The position numbers were made by a program, and so were the translations under genes. A stretch of 64,000 nt of DNA. It comes from Aquificota bacterium (lineage in GTDB: Bacteria > Aquificota > Aquificia > Aquificales > Hydrogenothermaceae). The notes under the pieces are model-generated. The model was not told the DNA's origin. It searched no databases and saw only the letters and a program-made list of their open reading frames with translations. Positions 28,509 through 37,924 of this stretch are shown here, piece after piece (position 1 is the first letter of the stretch; the number at the start of each line of letters is the position of its first letter). The stretch is taken from the NCBI GenBank assembly GCA_013153635.1, contig JAADDZ010000016.1, positions 15,466 through 79,465 on the forward strand, read 5' to 3'.

Positions 28509-29520
28509 TATTGTTTAATTCCTGTAATATTTTTTCCTTGATTTCTTCGGTAATATCAGGGTTTATCTTTAAGAATTCTTTTGCTTTTTCCCTTCCCTGT
28601 CCTAATTTCATATCACCGTAAGAATACCAAGCCCCACTCTTTTTTATTATACCAAATTTTTCTCCAAGGTCTAATATTTCTCCTTCTGTAGATATACCTT
28701 CTCCATAGATAATGTCAAACTCTGCTTCCTTAAAAGGTGGTGCCAACTTATTCTTTACAATTTTAACTTTTACTCTACTTCCTACTCTCTCTCCAGCATC
28801 TTTAATATCTGATTTTCTAACCTCCATTCTCATATCAGCAAAGAATTTTATAGCTCTACCACCGGTAGTAGTTTCTGGATTTCCAAACATAACTCCTACT
28901 TTTTCTCTAACTTGATTTATAAGAATGAGAGAAGTATTACTTTTGTTTACTGCCCCCTTTAAAAGCCTCATAGCCTTAGACATCAGCCTAGCATGGAGAC
29001 CTATATTTGAATCATCAAAATCCCCTTCTAGTTCAGCCTTTGGTACCAAAGCGGCTACTGAATCTATAATAATAACATCTACAGCACCACTCCTTATAAG
29101 CGTCTCTGCTATTTCTAAGGCTTGCTCTCCATAGTCAGGTTGAGAGATGATTAAATCATCAAGGTTCACACCAATAGCTTTTGCATATTTAGGGTCAAAA
29201 GCATGCTCCGCATCTATAAATACCGCTTTGCCTCCATTTTTTTGGGTCTGGGCAATTATATGCAAAGTTAGAGTTGTTTTCCCTGAAGATTCAGGTCCGT
29301 ATATCTCTACAACCCGACCTTTTGGAACTCCACCAACTCCAGTAGCAATATCAAGTGATAGAGAACCAGTAGAGATAGTCTCCACAGATTTTACAGCTTC
29401 AGAAGAAAAGGTCATAACAGACCCTTTTCCATACTTTTTCTCAATCTGCGTTAAAGCAGTTTCTAATGCTTTTTTTCTTGCTTCTAACTCTTTCACGTCT
29501 TTTTCTACAGTGTCGCCCAT
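28498..29520 (-). CDS. recA: Recombinase RecA
   Basis: The DNA strand-exchange ATPase of homologous recombination and the SOS response. It has KKYGKGSVM, Walker [11 protein letters not shown], the Walker B region [13 protein letters not shown], loop L1/L2 residues including [20 protein letters not shown], and a short acidic C-terminus. The best start is the ATG at 29520 with TTGGAGGC eight bases upstream; a TTG at 29535 overlaps the ribosome site itself and is unlikely. At 340 residues it has the usual length. No LexA box was recognised upstream. Confidence 0.97.
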   Translation of the reverse strand: MGDTVEKDVKELEARKKALETALTQIEKKYGKGSVMTFSSEAVKSVETISTGSLSLDIATGVGGVPKGRVVEIYGPESSGKTTLTLHIIAQTQKNGGKAVFIDAEHAFDPKYAKAIGVNLDDLIISQPDYGEQALEIAETLIRSGAVDVIIIDSVAALVPKAELEGDFDDSNIGLHARLMSKAMRLLKGAVNKSNTSLILINQVREKVGVMFGNPETTTGGRAIKFFADMRMEVRKSDIKDAGERVGSRVKVKIVKNKLAPPFKEAEFDIIYGEGISTEGEILDLGEKFGIIKKSGAWYSYGDMKLGQGREKAKEFLKINPDITEEIKEKILQELNNNGT

Positions 29521-29569
29521 TAATAGTGCCTCCAAGAAAATTTAAAAGTGAAAGTAATATATACTTGAG

Positions 29570-29860
29570 TTAATCTTTTTCAACAACCCGAGGAACTACA
29601 AAGAAGCCATTTTCCGCCTCTGGTGCGTTAGATAGCGCCTGCTCTTGAGTTAAACCCTTTTGCGGAATATCCTCCCTCAAAGGAGTAGTTTTTTCTATAA
29701 CTTCATAAAAAGGTTTTACATCTTCAGTATCTAACTCACTTAGTTTTTCTACAAAACTCACAATTTGAGGAAGCTGTTTTGAAAACAGCTCTATTTCCTC
29801 CTCTTTTAACCTCAATTTTGCCAATTGAGCAACCTTTATCACATCTTCTTTTTTTAACAT
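29570..29860 (-). CDS. gatC: Asp-tRNA(Asn)/Glu-tRNA(Gln) amidotransferase subunit C
   Basis: A small helical subunit (96 residues) that stabilises the GatA-GatB heterodimer, which converts Glu-tRNA(Gln) or Asp-tRNA(Asn) to the amides. Motifs VIKVAQLAKLRLKEEEIE, FVEKLSELDTEDVKP and TTPLREDIP are characteristic. It stands apart from gatA and gatB, which are not in this window. The ribosome site is GGGGAG. It faces mtnA across a 121-base divergent region. Confidence 0.94.
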   Translation of the reverse strand: MLKKEDVIKVAQLAKLRLKEEEIELFSKQLPQIVSFVEKLSELDTEDVKPFYEVIEKTTPLREDIPQKGLTQEQALSNAPEAENGFFVVPRVVEKD

Positions 29861-29922
29861 TAAACTCCCCAGAAAAGTTAAGGATTTTTAGTAAAATAAT
29901 AAATCAAATTTGTTTAAAATTC

Positions 29923-29944
29923 TATACCAATATTTGGGTATAAT
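29923..29944 (+). promoter_or_regulatory. Consensus -10 box overlapped by a dyad, upstream of mtnA
   Basis: TATAAT at 29939-29944 is a perfect -10 box for the mtnA direction, 37 bases before the start codon. It overlaps an inverted repeat TATACC-N8-GGTATA (29923-29942), which could be an operator. No good -35 is seen at normal spacing (TTTAAA at 20). The gatC promoter on the other strand is not evident. Confidence 0.4.
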
Positions 29945-29981
29945 AATAGTTGAAATCCAAATATATTATAGGTGAACATGA

Positions 29982-31043
29982 TTGAAATTATTAAGAGATA
30001 TTAGACCTATCAAAGTAGAAAACTACAAGCTTTTAGTTCTAAATCAGCTAAAACTTCCATTCCAAGAAGAGTGGCTAGAATTAAAAGACTATCTCCAAGT
30101 AGCAAAAGCTATAAAAGATATGATAATAAGAGGCGCTCCACTTATAGGTATAGTAGGAGCTTACGGCTTTGCAATGGGCATAAAACAGTACAAAAATCAA
30201 AATCCTGATTCCTTAAAAGTAAAAGCAGACCAGATATATAACACCCTGATAAACAGCAGACCTACAGCGGTAAATCTATCTTGGGCTTTAGACAGAATGA
30301 CTACAAAATTCAAAAACCTTACCCAAAAAGGGATATATGGTAGTAAACTTGTAGATGAGCTTTTTACAGAAGCAAAAAGGATAGACCTAGAAGATTTCCA
30401 TGCAAATAAAGCTATCGGTGGATATGGAGAAGTTCTCATAAAAGAAAACTCAAGAATACTTACTCACTGTAACACTGGAGCATTAGCTACCTCTGGGTGG
30501 GGAACAGCCTTAGGAGTCATTAGGACTGCATACGAAAACGAGAAAAACATATTTGTGTATGTAGATGAAACCCGACCATATTTACAAGGTTCTAGGCTTA
30601 CAGCATGGGAACTTTTACAAGAAGGAATCCCCTATCAGATAATAGTAGACTCCTGTGCAGGTTTTTTGATGAAACAGGGAAAGATAGATGCAGTAATAGT
30701 AGGAGCAGATAGAATAACTCTCAATGGAGATGTAGCAAACAAAATAGGTACCTACTCTCTATCTGTTTTAGCAAAACAGCACAATATTCCATTTTATGTA
30801 GCCGCTCCCACCTCTTCCTTTGACCTTAATTTGGAAAAAGGAGAAGATATTATTATAGAAATAAGAGATAAAAAAGAGATAACACACTGCGGTAACTGTC
30901 CAGTTGCACCACAAGAGTCAGATGCCTTAAACTTATCTTTTGATATAACTCCTGCAGAAAATATCAGTACAATAATAACTGAAAGAGGACTTATTACCGA
31001 AGTAAACAGAGAAAAAATATTGAAATTTTTCAATAAAAGTTGA
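29982..31043 (+). CDS. mtnA: S-methyl-5-thioribose-1-phosphate isomerase
   Basis: This enzyme of methionine salvage converts methylthioribose-1-phosphate to the ribulose form. Diagnostic motifs are [39 protein letters not shown] with the catalytic Cys, [17 protein letters not shown] and [17 protein letters not shown] with the catalytic Asp. At 353 residues it has the family length, and the motifs separate it from eIF2B regulatory subunits. The start is TTG after an AGGTG ribosome site. It begins a run of ten co-directional genes ending with accA. Confidence 0.94.
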   Translation: MKLLRDIRPIKVENYKLLVLNQLKLPFQEEWLELKDYLQVAKAIKDMIIRGAPLIGIVGAYGFAMGIKQYKNQNPDSLKVKADQIYNTLINSRPTAVNLSWALDRMTTKFKNLTQKGIYGSKLVDELFTEAKRIDLEDFHANKAIGGYGEVLIKENSRILTHCNTGALATSGWGTALGVIRTAYENEKNIFVYVDETRPYLQGSRLTAWELLQEGIPYQIIVDSCAGFLMKQGKIDAVIVGADRITLNGDVANKIGTYSLSVLAKQHNIPFYVAAPTSSFDLNLEKGEDIIIEIRDKKEITHCGNCPVAPQESDALNLSFDITPAENISTIITERGLITEVNREKILKFFNKS

Positions 31044-31076
31044 TATTAAATGAAAGTTTATTTAAAGAGGTAAAAG

Positions 31077-32060
31077 ATGAAAGTTGTAACTATTGGCGGG
31101 GGTACAGGGTTATCTTCTCTATTAAGAGGCTTAAAACATCTTGTACCACAAAAGATAGAAGATTTATCAGCAATAGTTACCGTCGCAGATAACGGAGGTA
31201 GTTCTGGGAGAATCCGCAGAGAACTACATATACCTCCTCCGGGAGATGTGAGAAACTGTATAGTAGCTCTTGCCGAAGACGAAGCCATACTATCCCAAGC
31301 CTTTCAGTACAGATTTGAAGAAGGAGAAGGTCTAAAAGGACACAGCTTTGGGAATCTCTTTTTAACTGTTCTCACAAAAATAACAGGAAGTTTTATAGAA
31401 GCTATAGAGATAACCTCGAGTATCCTAAAGATAAAAGGAAAGATTATCCCTTCAACTGCTGAATTAGTAAATCTTGTAGCAGAGTTTACAGATGGAAAAA
31501 TCATAGAAGGAGAAACAGAGATAACAGAATACGGAAAACAGCTAAAAGCAAAAATCAAAAAGATATGGTTAGAACCTTCGAATATAAAAGCTCCCAAAGA
31601 AGCGGTAGAAAAAATACTAAACGCAGACTTTATTATATTAGGACCTGGAAGTTTATACACAAGCATAATACCAAACCTCCTTGTAAAAGACATAGCAAAA
31701 ACACTCCTAAAAACCAAAGCCAAAAAAATATACATAGTAAACGTAATGACCCAATACGGAGAGACAGACAAATTCACCGCTTCTGACCATGTCAAAGCTC
31801 TATACAATGTAGTAGGAAAACCATTCATAGATGCAGTTATCGTAAATACCACTCTACCTCCAGACGAAGTACTAAAAAGATACCTAAAAGAGCATTCTGA
31901 ACCAGTAGTAGCAGATGCAGGAAACTTATCTGAAATGGGTCTTATGGTATGCTCTGGAGACCTGATAGACAAAGGAACATACGCAAGACACAACCCCCAA
32001 AAACTAGCAGACACCTTGATAAAGCTTTTCGAAAAACTAAAAGAGCCAACAATCGTTTGA
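31077..32060 (+). CDS. yvcK: YvcK/CofD-family protein (gluconeogenesis factor)
   Basis: A nucleotide-sugar-binding protein of the CofD-like fold. YvcK homologues bind UDP-sugars and influence cell-wall synthesis and growth on gluconeogenic carbon. It begins MKVVTIGGGTGLSSLLRGLK, then VTVADNGGSSGRIRRE, PPGDVRNCIVAL, GHSFGNLFL and FIILGPGSLYTSIIPNLLV. At 327 residues it lacks the N-terminal membrane helices of some members. Its TGA overlaps the nadB start as ATGA. Confidence 0.93.
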   Translation: MKVVTIGGGTGLSSLLRGLKHLVPQKIEDLSAIVTVADNGGSSGRIRRELHIPPPGDVRNCIVALAEDEAILSQAFQYRFEEGEGLKGHSFGNLFLTVLTKITGSFIEAIEITSSILKIKGKIIPSTAELVNLVAEFTDGKIIEGETEITEYGKQLKAKIKKIWLEPSNIKAPKEAVEKILNADFIILGPGSLYTSIIPNLLVKDIAKTLLKTKAKKIYIVNVMTQYGETDKFTASDHVKALYNVVGKPFIDAVIVNTTLPPDEVLKRYLKEHSEPVVADAGNLSEMGLMVCSGDLIDKGTYARHNPQKLADTLIKLFEKLKEPTIV

Positions 32061-33619
32061 TGAAAAGATACATCACTGACTTTGACCTAAGCACAATACC
32101 TGAAGAAAAAGTAGAAGTAATTATCATTGGTGCAGGTATAGCAGGTCTTTCTACAGCATTACAACTTACGAATCTTGGGATAAAACCTCTGATAATTTCA
32201 CAAACAACTGTAGGAAAATCCAACTCCTTCCTAGCACAAGGAGGAATAGCCGCCTCAATCAGCAAAGATGACAATCCACAGTACCATTATCTAGATACGA
32301 TAAAAGCAGGAAAAGGCTTATGCATAGACAAAAATGTTAGAATCCTTGTAGAAGAAGGAGTAGAAAGAGTTATAGACCTTATAAGGTACGGCGTCCCCTT
32401 TGATACAGAAAAAGGAAAACTAAAACTCACAAAAGAAGGAGCGCACTCAAAAAGGAGAGTACTCCATGTAAAAGATAAAACAGGAAGCGCCATAGGGAAG
32501 ACCCTTTGGGAAAAAATAAGTACCCAAAATATACATATAGGACTAGAATACAAACTAGAAGAGATTATCACTGTAGACAATAAAATAGCAGGAGTAATAA
32601 TATCAAAAAAAGGAAGCAAATTTTTCATAAAAACAAAAGCGGTTATCCTAGCCACAGGTGGATATAGCTCTATTTTCAGCAGAAATACCTCCCAATACTA
32701 CATATCTGGAAACACAATCTTTACAGCATATAGGTCAGGAGCTACATTAATGGACTTAGAATTTGTACAATTCCACCCCACAGCGCTAAATATAGAAGGA
32801 TACCCAGCGTACCTTATTTCTGAAGCAGTTAGAGGAGAAGGTGCAATTTTGATAGACAGTAAAGGAGAGCGATTTATAGACGAACTAAAACCTAGAGATG
32901 AAGTAGCAAGAGCCATATTCAAAAAACTACTTCAAGGAGAAAAAGTGTACCTAGACATAACTCCCCTAAAAGAAAAAGGTATCATATTCGAAAACAGATT
33001 CCCGAGTATAGCAAACATGTTAAACCATGTAGGACTTTCTGGTATAACAAAAATCCCAGTAAGTCCTGCGGCTCACTACACAATAGGCGGAATAAAAGCT
33101 CAAGCAGACGGCAAAACAAAAATAGATGGACTTTTTGCCGTTGGAGAAGTATCTTGTACAGGTGTACACGGAGCAAACAGACTAGCAAGTAACTCATTAT
33201 TAGAATGTATAGTGTTTGGTTTCAAGACAGCTTATTCAGTTTTTGTTTATAATATGAATAATAACTTTGTTAACATTAGTAAAATTACTAACAAAACAAG
33301 CTCTAACATAGGAGCAAAAATTGAGGATAAAAATATCGTCAAACAACTAAAAAAAATTATGTGGGAAAAAGTAGGACTAATCAGAGATAAAAATACTCTT
33401 CAAGAAGCAATCAAAAACCTTGAACAATTAGAAGAAAGCACCAATAATAATTACCTAAAAGATATTATAAACTTATCAAAAGCAGTAACAATATCTGCAT
33501 TAGGTAGAGAAGAAAGTAGAGGAGTACACTATAGAAAAGACTTTCCACAAGAACAAAAAGAATTTAAAAAACATACGATTTTAAATAAAAACCTAAAAAT
33601 AAACTTGGAGGTAAGCTAG
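32060..33619 (+). CDS. nadB: L-aspartate oxidase
   Basis: A FAD enzyme that oxidises L-aspartate to iminoaspartate, the first step of NAD synthesis; the electron acceptor may be fumarate or O2. The FAD loop is VIIIGAGIAGLSTALQL. QGGIAASISKDD, DLEFVQFHPTAL, SEAVRGEGAILID and HYTIGGIKAQADGKT are typical of NadB rather than of succinate dehydrogenase. The start is the ATG at 32060 overlapping the yvcK stop; the open frame extending upstream to 31949 is antisense-like noise. At 519 residues it has full length. Confidence 0.94.
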   Translation: MKRYITDFDLSTIPEEKVEVIIIGAGIAGLSTALQLTNLGIKPLIISQTTVGKSNSFLAQGGIAASISKDDNPQYHYLDTIKAGKGLCIDKNVRILVEEGVERVIDLIRYGVPFDTEKGKLKLTKEGAHSKRRVLHVKDKTGSAIGKTLWEKISTQNIHIGLEYKLEEIITVDNKIAGVIISKKGSKFFIKTKAVILATGGYSSIFSRNTSQYYISGNTIFTAYRSGATLMDLEFVQFHPTALNIEGYPAYLISEAVRGEGAILIDSKGERFIDELKPRDEVARAIFKKLLQGEKVYLDITPLKEKGIIFENRFPSIANMLNHVGLSGITKIPVSPAAHYTIGGIKAQADGKTKIDGLFAVGEVSCTGVHGANRLASNSLLECIVFGFKTAYSVFVYNMNNNFVNISKITNKTSSNIGAKIEDKNIVKQLKKIMWEKVGLIRDKNTLQEAIKNLEQLEESTNNNYLKDIINLSKAVTISALGREESRGVHYRKDFPQEQKEFKKHTILNKNLKINLEVS

Positions 33620-33624
33620 TTATC
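33607..33624 (+). promoter_or_regulatory. Ribosome site and ATC start deciding the infC 5' end
   Basis: GGAGGT at 33607-33612 lies inside the last codons of nadB. Nine bases later is ATC (33622-33624), in frame with IF3. No ATG, GTG or TTG lies between this ribosome site and GTG 33667, which would remove the conserved ELRINEKI start of IF3. Rare start codons (AUU in E. coli) let IF3 repress its own translation. Confidence 0.75.
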
Positions 33625-34137
33625 GTAGCAGAGCTAAGAATCAACGAAAAAATAAGAGCAAGACAAGTGCGTCTAATAGACGACACAGGAAAAAATATAG
33701 GAATCGTTCCTGTAGAAGAAGCCTTAAAACTAGCCAGAGAAAAAGAACTCGACCTAGTAGAAGTATCCCCAAACGCCAATCCCCCTGTATGCAAAATCAT
33801 GGACTACGGAAAATACAAATTCCAACAAAAGAAAAAAGAAAAAGAAGCAAAGAAAAAACAAAAAGTACAACATGTAAAAGAGATAAAATTCAAACTAAAC
33901 ATAGAAGACCACGACTACAAAACAAAACTAAAACACATACGAGAGTTCATACAAAACGGAGACAAAGTTAGAGTATGGATTTGGTTTAGAGGTAGAGAAA
34001 ATGTACACCCAGAACTTGGAGAAAAGTTAGCCAACAAAATAATACAAGACTCTATAGATATAGCAGATGTAGAGAAAAAACCAGTAAAAGAAGGAAGAAA
34101 CATGCTGTTTACACTAATCCCAAAAAGAAAAAAATAA
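33622..34137 (+). CDS. infC: Translation initiation factor IF-3
   Basis: IF3 keeps ribosomal subunits apart and checks start-codon pairing on the 30S subunit. The N-domain shows ELRINEKIRARQVRLIDDTG and VEEALKLAREKELDLVEVSP, the linker is Lys/Gln-rich (about 75-90), and the C-domain has KEIKFKLNIEDHDYKTKL and GDKVRVWIWFRGRE. Taking ATC at 33622 as start gives 171 residues, the usual length; starting at GTG 33667 would lose the first 15 conserved residues. infC is often followed by rpmI-rplT, but here a DNA glycosylase gene follows. Confidence 0.93.
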   Translation: MVAELRINEKIRARQVRLIDDTGKNIGIVPVEEALKLAREKELDLVEVSPNANPPVCKIMDYGKYKFQQKKKEKEAKKKQKVQHVKEIKFKLNIEDHDYKTKLKHIREFIQNGDKVRVWIWFRGRENVHPELGEKLANKIIQDSIDIADVEKKPVKEGRNMLFTLIPKRKK

Positions 34138-34138
34138 A

Positions 34139-34768
34139 TTGATACTAAAGATATACGACACCCTACTCAAAACTTACGGTTACCAAGACTGGTGGCCAGT
34201 TAGTACAACAGCAGACCCCTTTTTAGAAATATCATTAGGAGCTATACTCACCCAGAATACAAATTGGAAAAATGTAGAAAAAGCTCTCCAAAACCTCCAA
34301 ACCAAAAAAGTTTTAAACTGGAAAACCTTACAAAAGATAAATATCTCCATACTTCAAGAGCTGATAAAACCAGCAGGTTTCTACAAAAGAAAATCAACAA
34401 CTATAAAAAACTTCGTAAAAACGATAAATCCTCAAAAAAAAGAAAACATAACAAGACAGACCCTACTAAACATCAAAGGTATAGGAAAAGAAACAGCAGA
34501 CTCAATACTTTTATATGGATTAGAAAAACCTATATTTGTAGTAGACACCTATACAAAAAGATTATTTAGCAGGTTAGGTCTAACAAAAAAAGATATAAAA
34601 TACGACGAACTCCAAAAACTCATTCAAGACAAAATACCCAAAAATACCCATATCTATCAAGAATACCATGCCCTTATAGTCAAACACGCAAAAGAACACT
34701 GCAAAAAAAAGCCAATATGTACAAAATGCCCTCTAGAAAGCCTATGCAATAAAAATGTTATAATTTAA
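34139..34768 (+). CDS. Endonuclease III-family DNA glycosylase (MagIII-like)
   Basis: A helix-hairpin-helix base-excision enzyme. The HhH is LLNIKGIGKETADSILLYG, the catalytic Asp is in FVVDTYTKRL, and a [4Fe-4S] site C-X5-C-X2-C-X5-C closes the protein (CKKKPICTKCPLESLC). At the position of the EndoIII lyase Lys there is Glu (GIGKETA), so a monofunctional glycosylase like the 3-methyladenine enzyme MagIII is likelier than a classical Nth. It starts with TTG one base after the infC stop. Confidence 0.88.
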   Translation: MILKIYDTLLKTYGYQDWWPVSTTADPFLEISLGAILTQNTNWKNVEKALQNLQTKKVLNWKTLQKINISILQELIKPAGFYKRKSTTIKNFVKTINPQKKENITRQTLLNIKGIGKETADSILLYGLEKPIFVVDTYTKRLFSRLGLTKKDIKYDELQKLIQDKIPKNTHIYQEYHALIVKHAKEHCKKKPICTKCPLESLCNKNVII

Positions 34769-34793
34769 AAAATATCTGAATCTCTGGACGCAT

Positions 34794-35405
34794 ATGGATA
34801 AATATTACTCACAAGCAGGATATAAGATTTTTTTCAAACTAAAACCTGCAATAAAAAAAGTACTAAAAATTAAAGTAAAAGGAATAGAAAACATACCCCT
34901 ACAAACAAGCTGTATACTTGCCGCAAATCACAAGAGCCATCTAGACCCATTAGTACTTAACACCATATCCCCAAGACCAGTCCTATTCCTAGCCAAAGAA
35001 GAACTGTTCAAAATTCCTATACTAGGCAGTCTTATAAAAAAAGCAGGAGCGATACCTGTAAGCAGAGACAAAAAAGACATCAAATCTCTAAAAAAAGCCC
35101 TAAAAGCCCTAAAAAACAACCAATGTATAGGAATATTCCCAGAAGGAAGAAGAATGCCTCCAGACAGATTTGGAAAAGCACAAAGCGGAGTAGGACTCCT
35201 CGCAACTAGAACAGCATCACCAGTGATACCAATCCTTATACAAGGAACAGAAAAAATTTTGCCAAGAGGCAATAAATTCCCTAAATTATTTAAGTATGAT
35301 ATAAATATAATTATCGGAAAGCCTATTATTTTTGATAAAAACACAGACTACAAACAAGCATCACAAGAGATAATGGAAAAAATCAAAAAGTTAAAAGAGG
35401 TATAA
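34794..35405 (+). CDS. plsC: 1-acyl-sn-glycerol-3-phosphate acyltransferase
   Basis: A membrane-associated acyltransferase that makes phosphatidic acid from lysophosphatidic acid. It has the catalytic H-X4-D motif in ANHKSHLDPLV, the substrate motif IGIFPEGRRMP and VIPILIQGTEKI. At 203 residues it is of the short bacterial type. It lies 3 bases before ispH in the long co-directional run; the ribosome site is weak. Confidence 0.9.
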   Translation: MDKYYSQAGYKIFFKLKPAIKKVLKIKVKGIENIPLQTSCILAANHKSHLDPLVLNTISPRPVLFLAKEELFKIPILGSLIKKAGAIPVSRDKKDIKSLKKALKALKNNQCIGIFPEGRRMPPDRFGKAQSGVGLLATRTASPVIPILIQGTEKILPRGNKFPKLFKYDINIIIGKPIIFDKNTDYKQASQEIMEKIKKLKEV

Positions 35406-35408
35406 ACC

Positions 35409-36275
35409 ATGGTTAACATAAAAGTCGCAAACTCTGCTGGTTTTTGTTTTGGAGTAAAAATCGCTGTAGATATGGCAAAAGAAGCAGGAGAAAAGCTTGG
35501 AGGAGCATACACAAACGGACCTATTATACACAACAAACAAGTAGTTCAATTCCTTGAAACTCTAAACATAAAAGAGCTAAAAAATAAAACCCAGCTAAAA
35601 AAAGGAGATACAGTTATAATAAGGTCTCATGGAGTACCACCATCAGTAGAAAAAGACCTCCAACAAAAAGGAGTAAATATACTAGATGCAACCTGCCCCT
35701 TTGTAAAGAAAGTACATGACAAAGTTCGCCAATTAGTCCAAGAAGGATATTTTATAGTTATAATCGGAGAAGAAGGACACCCAGAAGTGATAGGAACATT
35801 AGGACATCTCGAAGAAGCTGGAGGAAAAGGCATAGTAGTAGAAAACATGGAAGACCTTATAAAAAAACTCCCAAAGAGAAACAAAATAGGAATCGTCGCA
35901 CAAACCACCCAAAATGAAGACTTCTTCGAAAAAGCGGTAGGCTACATAGCATCAAACGCAGAAGAAGTAAAAATATTCAATACTATCTGTGATGCAACAT
36001 CTGTAAGACAAGAAGAAGTAAAAAAACTAGCTCCAAAAGTTGACATAATGATAATTATCGGAGGAAAACATAGCGGAAATACTAACAGATTAGCCCAAAT
36101 ATCAAAAGCCTTAAACCCAAACACCTTCCACATAGAAAAAGCAGACGAACTAGATTCAAAATGGTTTAAAAATGTAAAAAATGTAGGAGTAAGTGCAGGA
36201 GCATCAACCCCTGATTGGATAATAAACCAAGTAGTAGAAACAATAAAACAGATAACAAACTCTAAAAGAGGTTAA
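35409..36275 (+). CDS. ispH: 4-hydroxy-3-methylbut-2-enyl diphosphate reductase
   Basis: The last enzyme of the MEP isoprenoid pathway, yielding IPP and DMAPP with a [4Fe-4S] cluster. The three cluster Cys are in AGFCFGVKIAVDMA, DATCPFVKKVH and NTICDATSVRQEE. IIRSHGVPPS and the proton-donor loop IGEEGHPEVIGTLGH are present. At 288 residues it has full length. It directly precedes rpsA, an order seen in many bacteria (the two are even fused in some Clostridia). Confidence 0.96.
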   Translation: MVNIKVANSAGFCFGVKIAVDMAKEAGEKLGGAYTNGPIIHNKQVVQFLETLNIKELKNKTQLKKGDTVIIRSHGVPPSVEKDLQQKGVNILDATCPFVKKVHDKVRQLVQEGYFIVIIGEEGHPEVIGTLGHLEEAGGKGIVVENMEDLIKKLPKRNKIGIVAQTTQNEDFFEKAVGYIASNAEEVKIFNTICDATSVRQEEVKKLAPKVDIMIIIGGKHSGNTNRLAQISKALNPNTFHIEKADELDSKWFKNVKNVGVSAGASTPDWIINQVVETIKQITNSKRG

Positions 36276-36283
36276 AAAATAAA

Positions 36284-37921
36284 ATGGAGAACTTTGAACA
36301 AGAACTAGAAAAATACCTTACCTTACAAACCAACATCAAAAAAGGAAGTACAGTAACAGGAAAAATAGTAAAAATAAGTGGAGATACAGCATTTGTAGAC
36401 ATAGGAATGAAATCTGAAGCGGCACTTCCCTTAGGAGACGAACAGCTAACAGAAGGACAAGAGATAAAAGCGGTATTCACAGGAAAAAGAAACAAAGAAG
36501 GATATTTCCTCCTCACAAGAAAACCTCTTTTATTCAGAGAAAAACTAGAATCCCTAAAACAAGCCTATCAGAACAACCAAAAAGTAAAAGCAACAATAGA
36601 AAAGCCGTTAGAAAAAGGGTATATAGTAGACCTCCAAGGCATAAAAGCATTTATGCCCCTATCAGAAAGTAAAATAAAGAAAGAAGAAAAACTACCAGAA
36701 GGTTTCTCAACAGAAGTGTACATACTCAACATAGACGAAAAAAGAAAAACACCAAACATAGTAGTATCCAGAAAAAAAGTATTACAAGAAGAAAAAGAAA
36801 AAGAAAAAGAAAAAATACTCTCACTACTAGAAGAAGGAAAAACAGTTAAAGCGAAAATCAAAAAAATAACAGAAAAAGGGCTAGTTTTATCAATAGATGA
36901 CCTTATAACAGGTTTTCTACCAGTTTCCCTTCTATCTTGGAAAAAAGGAGTATCCCCCTTTTCCTTCACAGAAGGAGAAGAAATAGAAGTGATAATTAAA
37001 CAGTTAGACAAAGACAGTAACAAAATCATATTTAGCAAAAGAGACTTAGAACCAAACCCTTGGCAACAGTTTCCACATGAAAAAGAAGACACAGTAACAG
37101 CCTCAATAAAAGAGATAAACGACTACGGTTTAGTAGTAAAAGTAGGAGAGCTAGAAGGTTTCATACACAAATCAGAGACAGACCACCTACACCCTGAAAA
37201 ATACAAAGAAAACTTTAAAATAGGACAGAAAATAGACGCAAAAATCATAGAACTAGATAGAGAAAACAGAAGATTAAAACTAAGTATAAAAAAAGCAAAA
37301 CCCCACCCATTAGAAGAATTTCTAAAAGAGCATCAAGAAGGTTCAGTAATAGATGCAAAAATAAAAGAGATAAAAAACAAAGTAGCGATTTTAGACCTTG
37401 GAAAAGTAGAAGGAGTCCTATATGTAGAAGACGCAACATGGAATCCAAAGATAAAAAACATATCCCAAATACTAAAAGGAAAAACAAACCTAAAAGTAAA
37501 AGTACTAGGCATAGACAGAAACAAAATAAAAGTCGGTCTAAAACAGTTCAAAGAAGACCCTTGGAAAGAATTCACTCAAAAATACAAAAAAGGAGACAAC
37601 ATCACTGTAACAGTAAAAAAACTGATAAATAGAGGCGCTTTCGTTGACATTTTCGAAGACCTAGAAGGCTTCATACCCTTAAACGAAATATCAAAAGAAA
37701 AAATCAAAATCCCTAGTGATGTACTATCTCTAAAGCAAGAAGTCACTGCCAAAATAATATCAATAGACCCAAAAACCAAAACCATTGTACTTAGCATAAA
37801 AGCAGTAGAGAAAGAAAAAGAAAAACAAGAATTAAAAGAAGTTATAGAAAAAGTAAAATCAAAAGGAGACGGACTAGCAACATTAGGAGAAATCCTAAAA
37901 CAGAAACTAAATAAGGGGTAG
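36284..37921 (+). CDS. rpsA: 30S ribosomal protein S1
   Basis: An mRNA-binding ribosomal protein with six S1 (OB-fold) domains across 545 residues, each with a GxxVxGxIxxI...GAxVDxG-type unit. They begin near KKGSTVTGKIVKI, NQKVKATIEKP, GKTVKAKIKKI, EDTVTASIKEI, GSVIDAKIKEI and GDNITVTVKKL. Domains 1-2 normally dock on the ribosome and 3-6 bind RNA. The codons are strongly biased to AAA and GAA. The ribosome site AGAGG precedes the ATG. Confidence 0.94.
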   Translation: MENFEQELEKYLTLQTNIKKGSTVTGKIVKISGDTAFVDIGMKSEAALPLGDEQLTEGQEIKAVFTGKRNKEGYFLLTRKPLLFREKLESLKQAYQNNQKVKATIEKPLEKGYIVDLQGIKAFMPLSESKIKKEEKLPEGFSTEVYILNIDEKRKTPNIVVSRKKVLQEEKEKEKEKILSLLEEGKTVKAKIKKITEKGLVLSIDDLITGFLPVSLLSWKKGVSPFSFTEGEEIEVIIKQLDKDSNKIIFSKRDLEPNPWQQFPHEKEDTVTASIKEINDYGLVVKVGELEGFIHKSETDHLHPEKYKENFKIGQKIDAKIIELDRENRRLKLSIKKAKPHPLEEFLKEHQEGSVIDAKIKEIKNKVAILDLGKVEGVLYVEDATWNPKIKNISQILKGKTNLKVKVLGIDRNKIKVGLKQFKEDPWKEFTQKYKKGDNITVTVKKLINRGAFVDIFEDLEGFIPLNEISKEKIKIPSDVLSLKQEVTAKIISIDPKTKTIVLSIKAVEKEKEKQELKEVIEKVKSKGDGLATLGEILKQKLNKG

Positions 37922-37924
37922 ATT

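Noticed and set aside
31949-32059. Upstream extension of the nadB frame by 37 codons
   Set aside because: It overlaps yvcK entirely, is rich in basic residues unlike NadB, and the ATG at 32060 gives the normal N-terminus.
36780-36850. AAAGAAGAAA-type repeats in rpsA
   Set aside because: Explained by Lys/Glu-rich coding sequence in an AT-rich genome.
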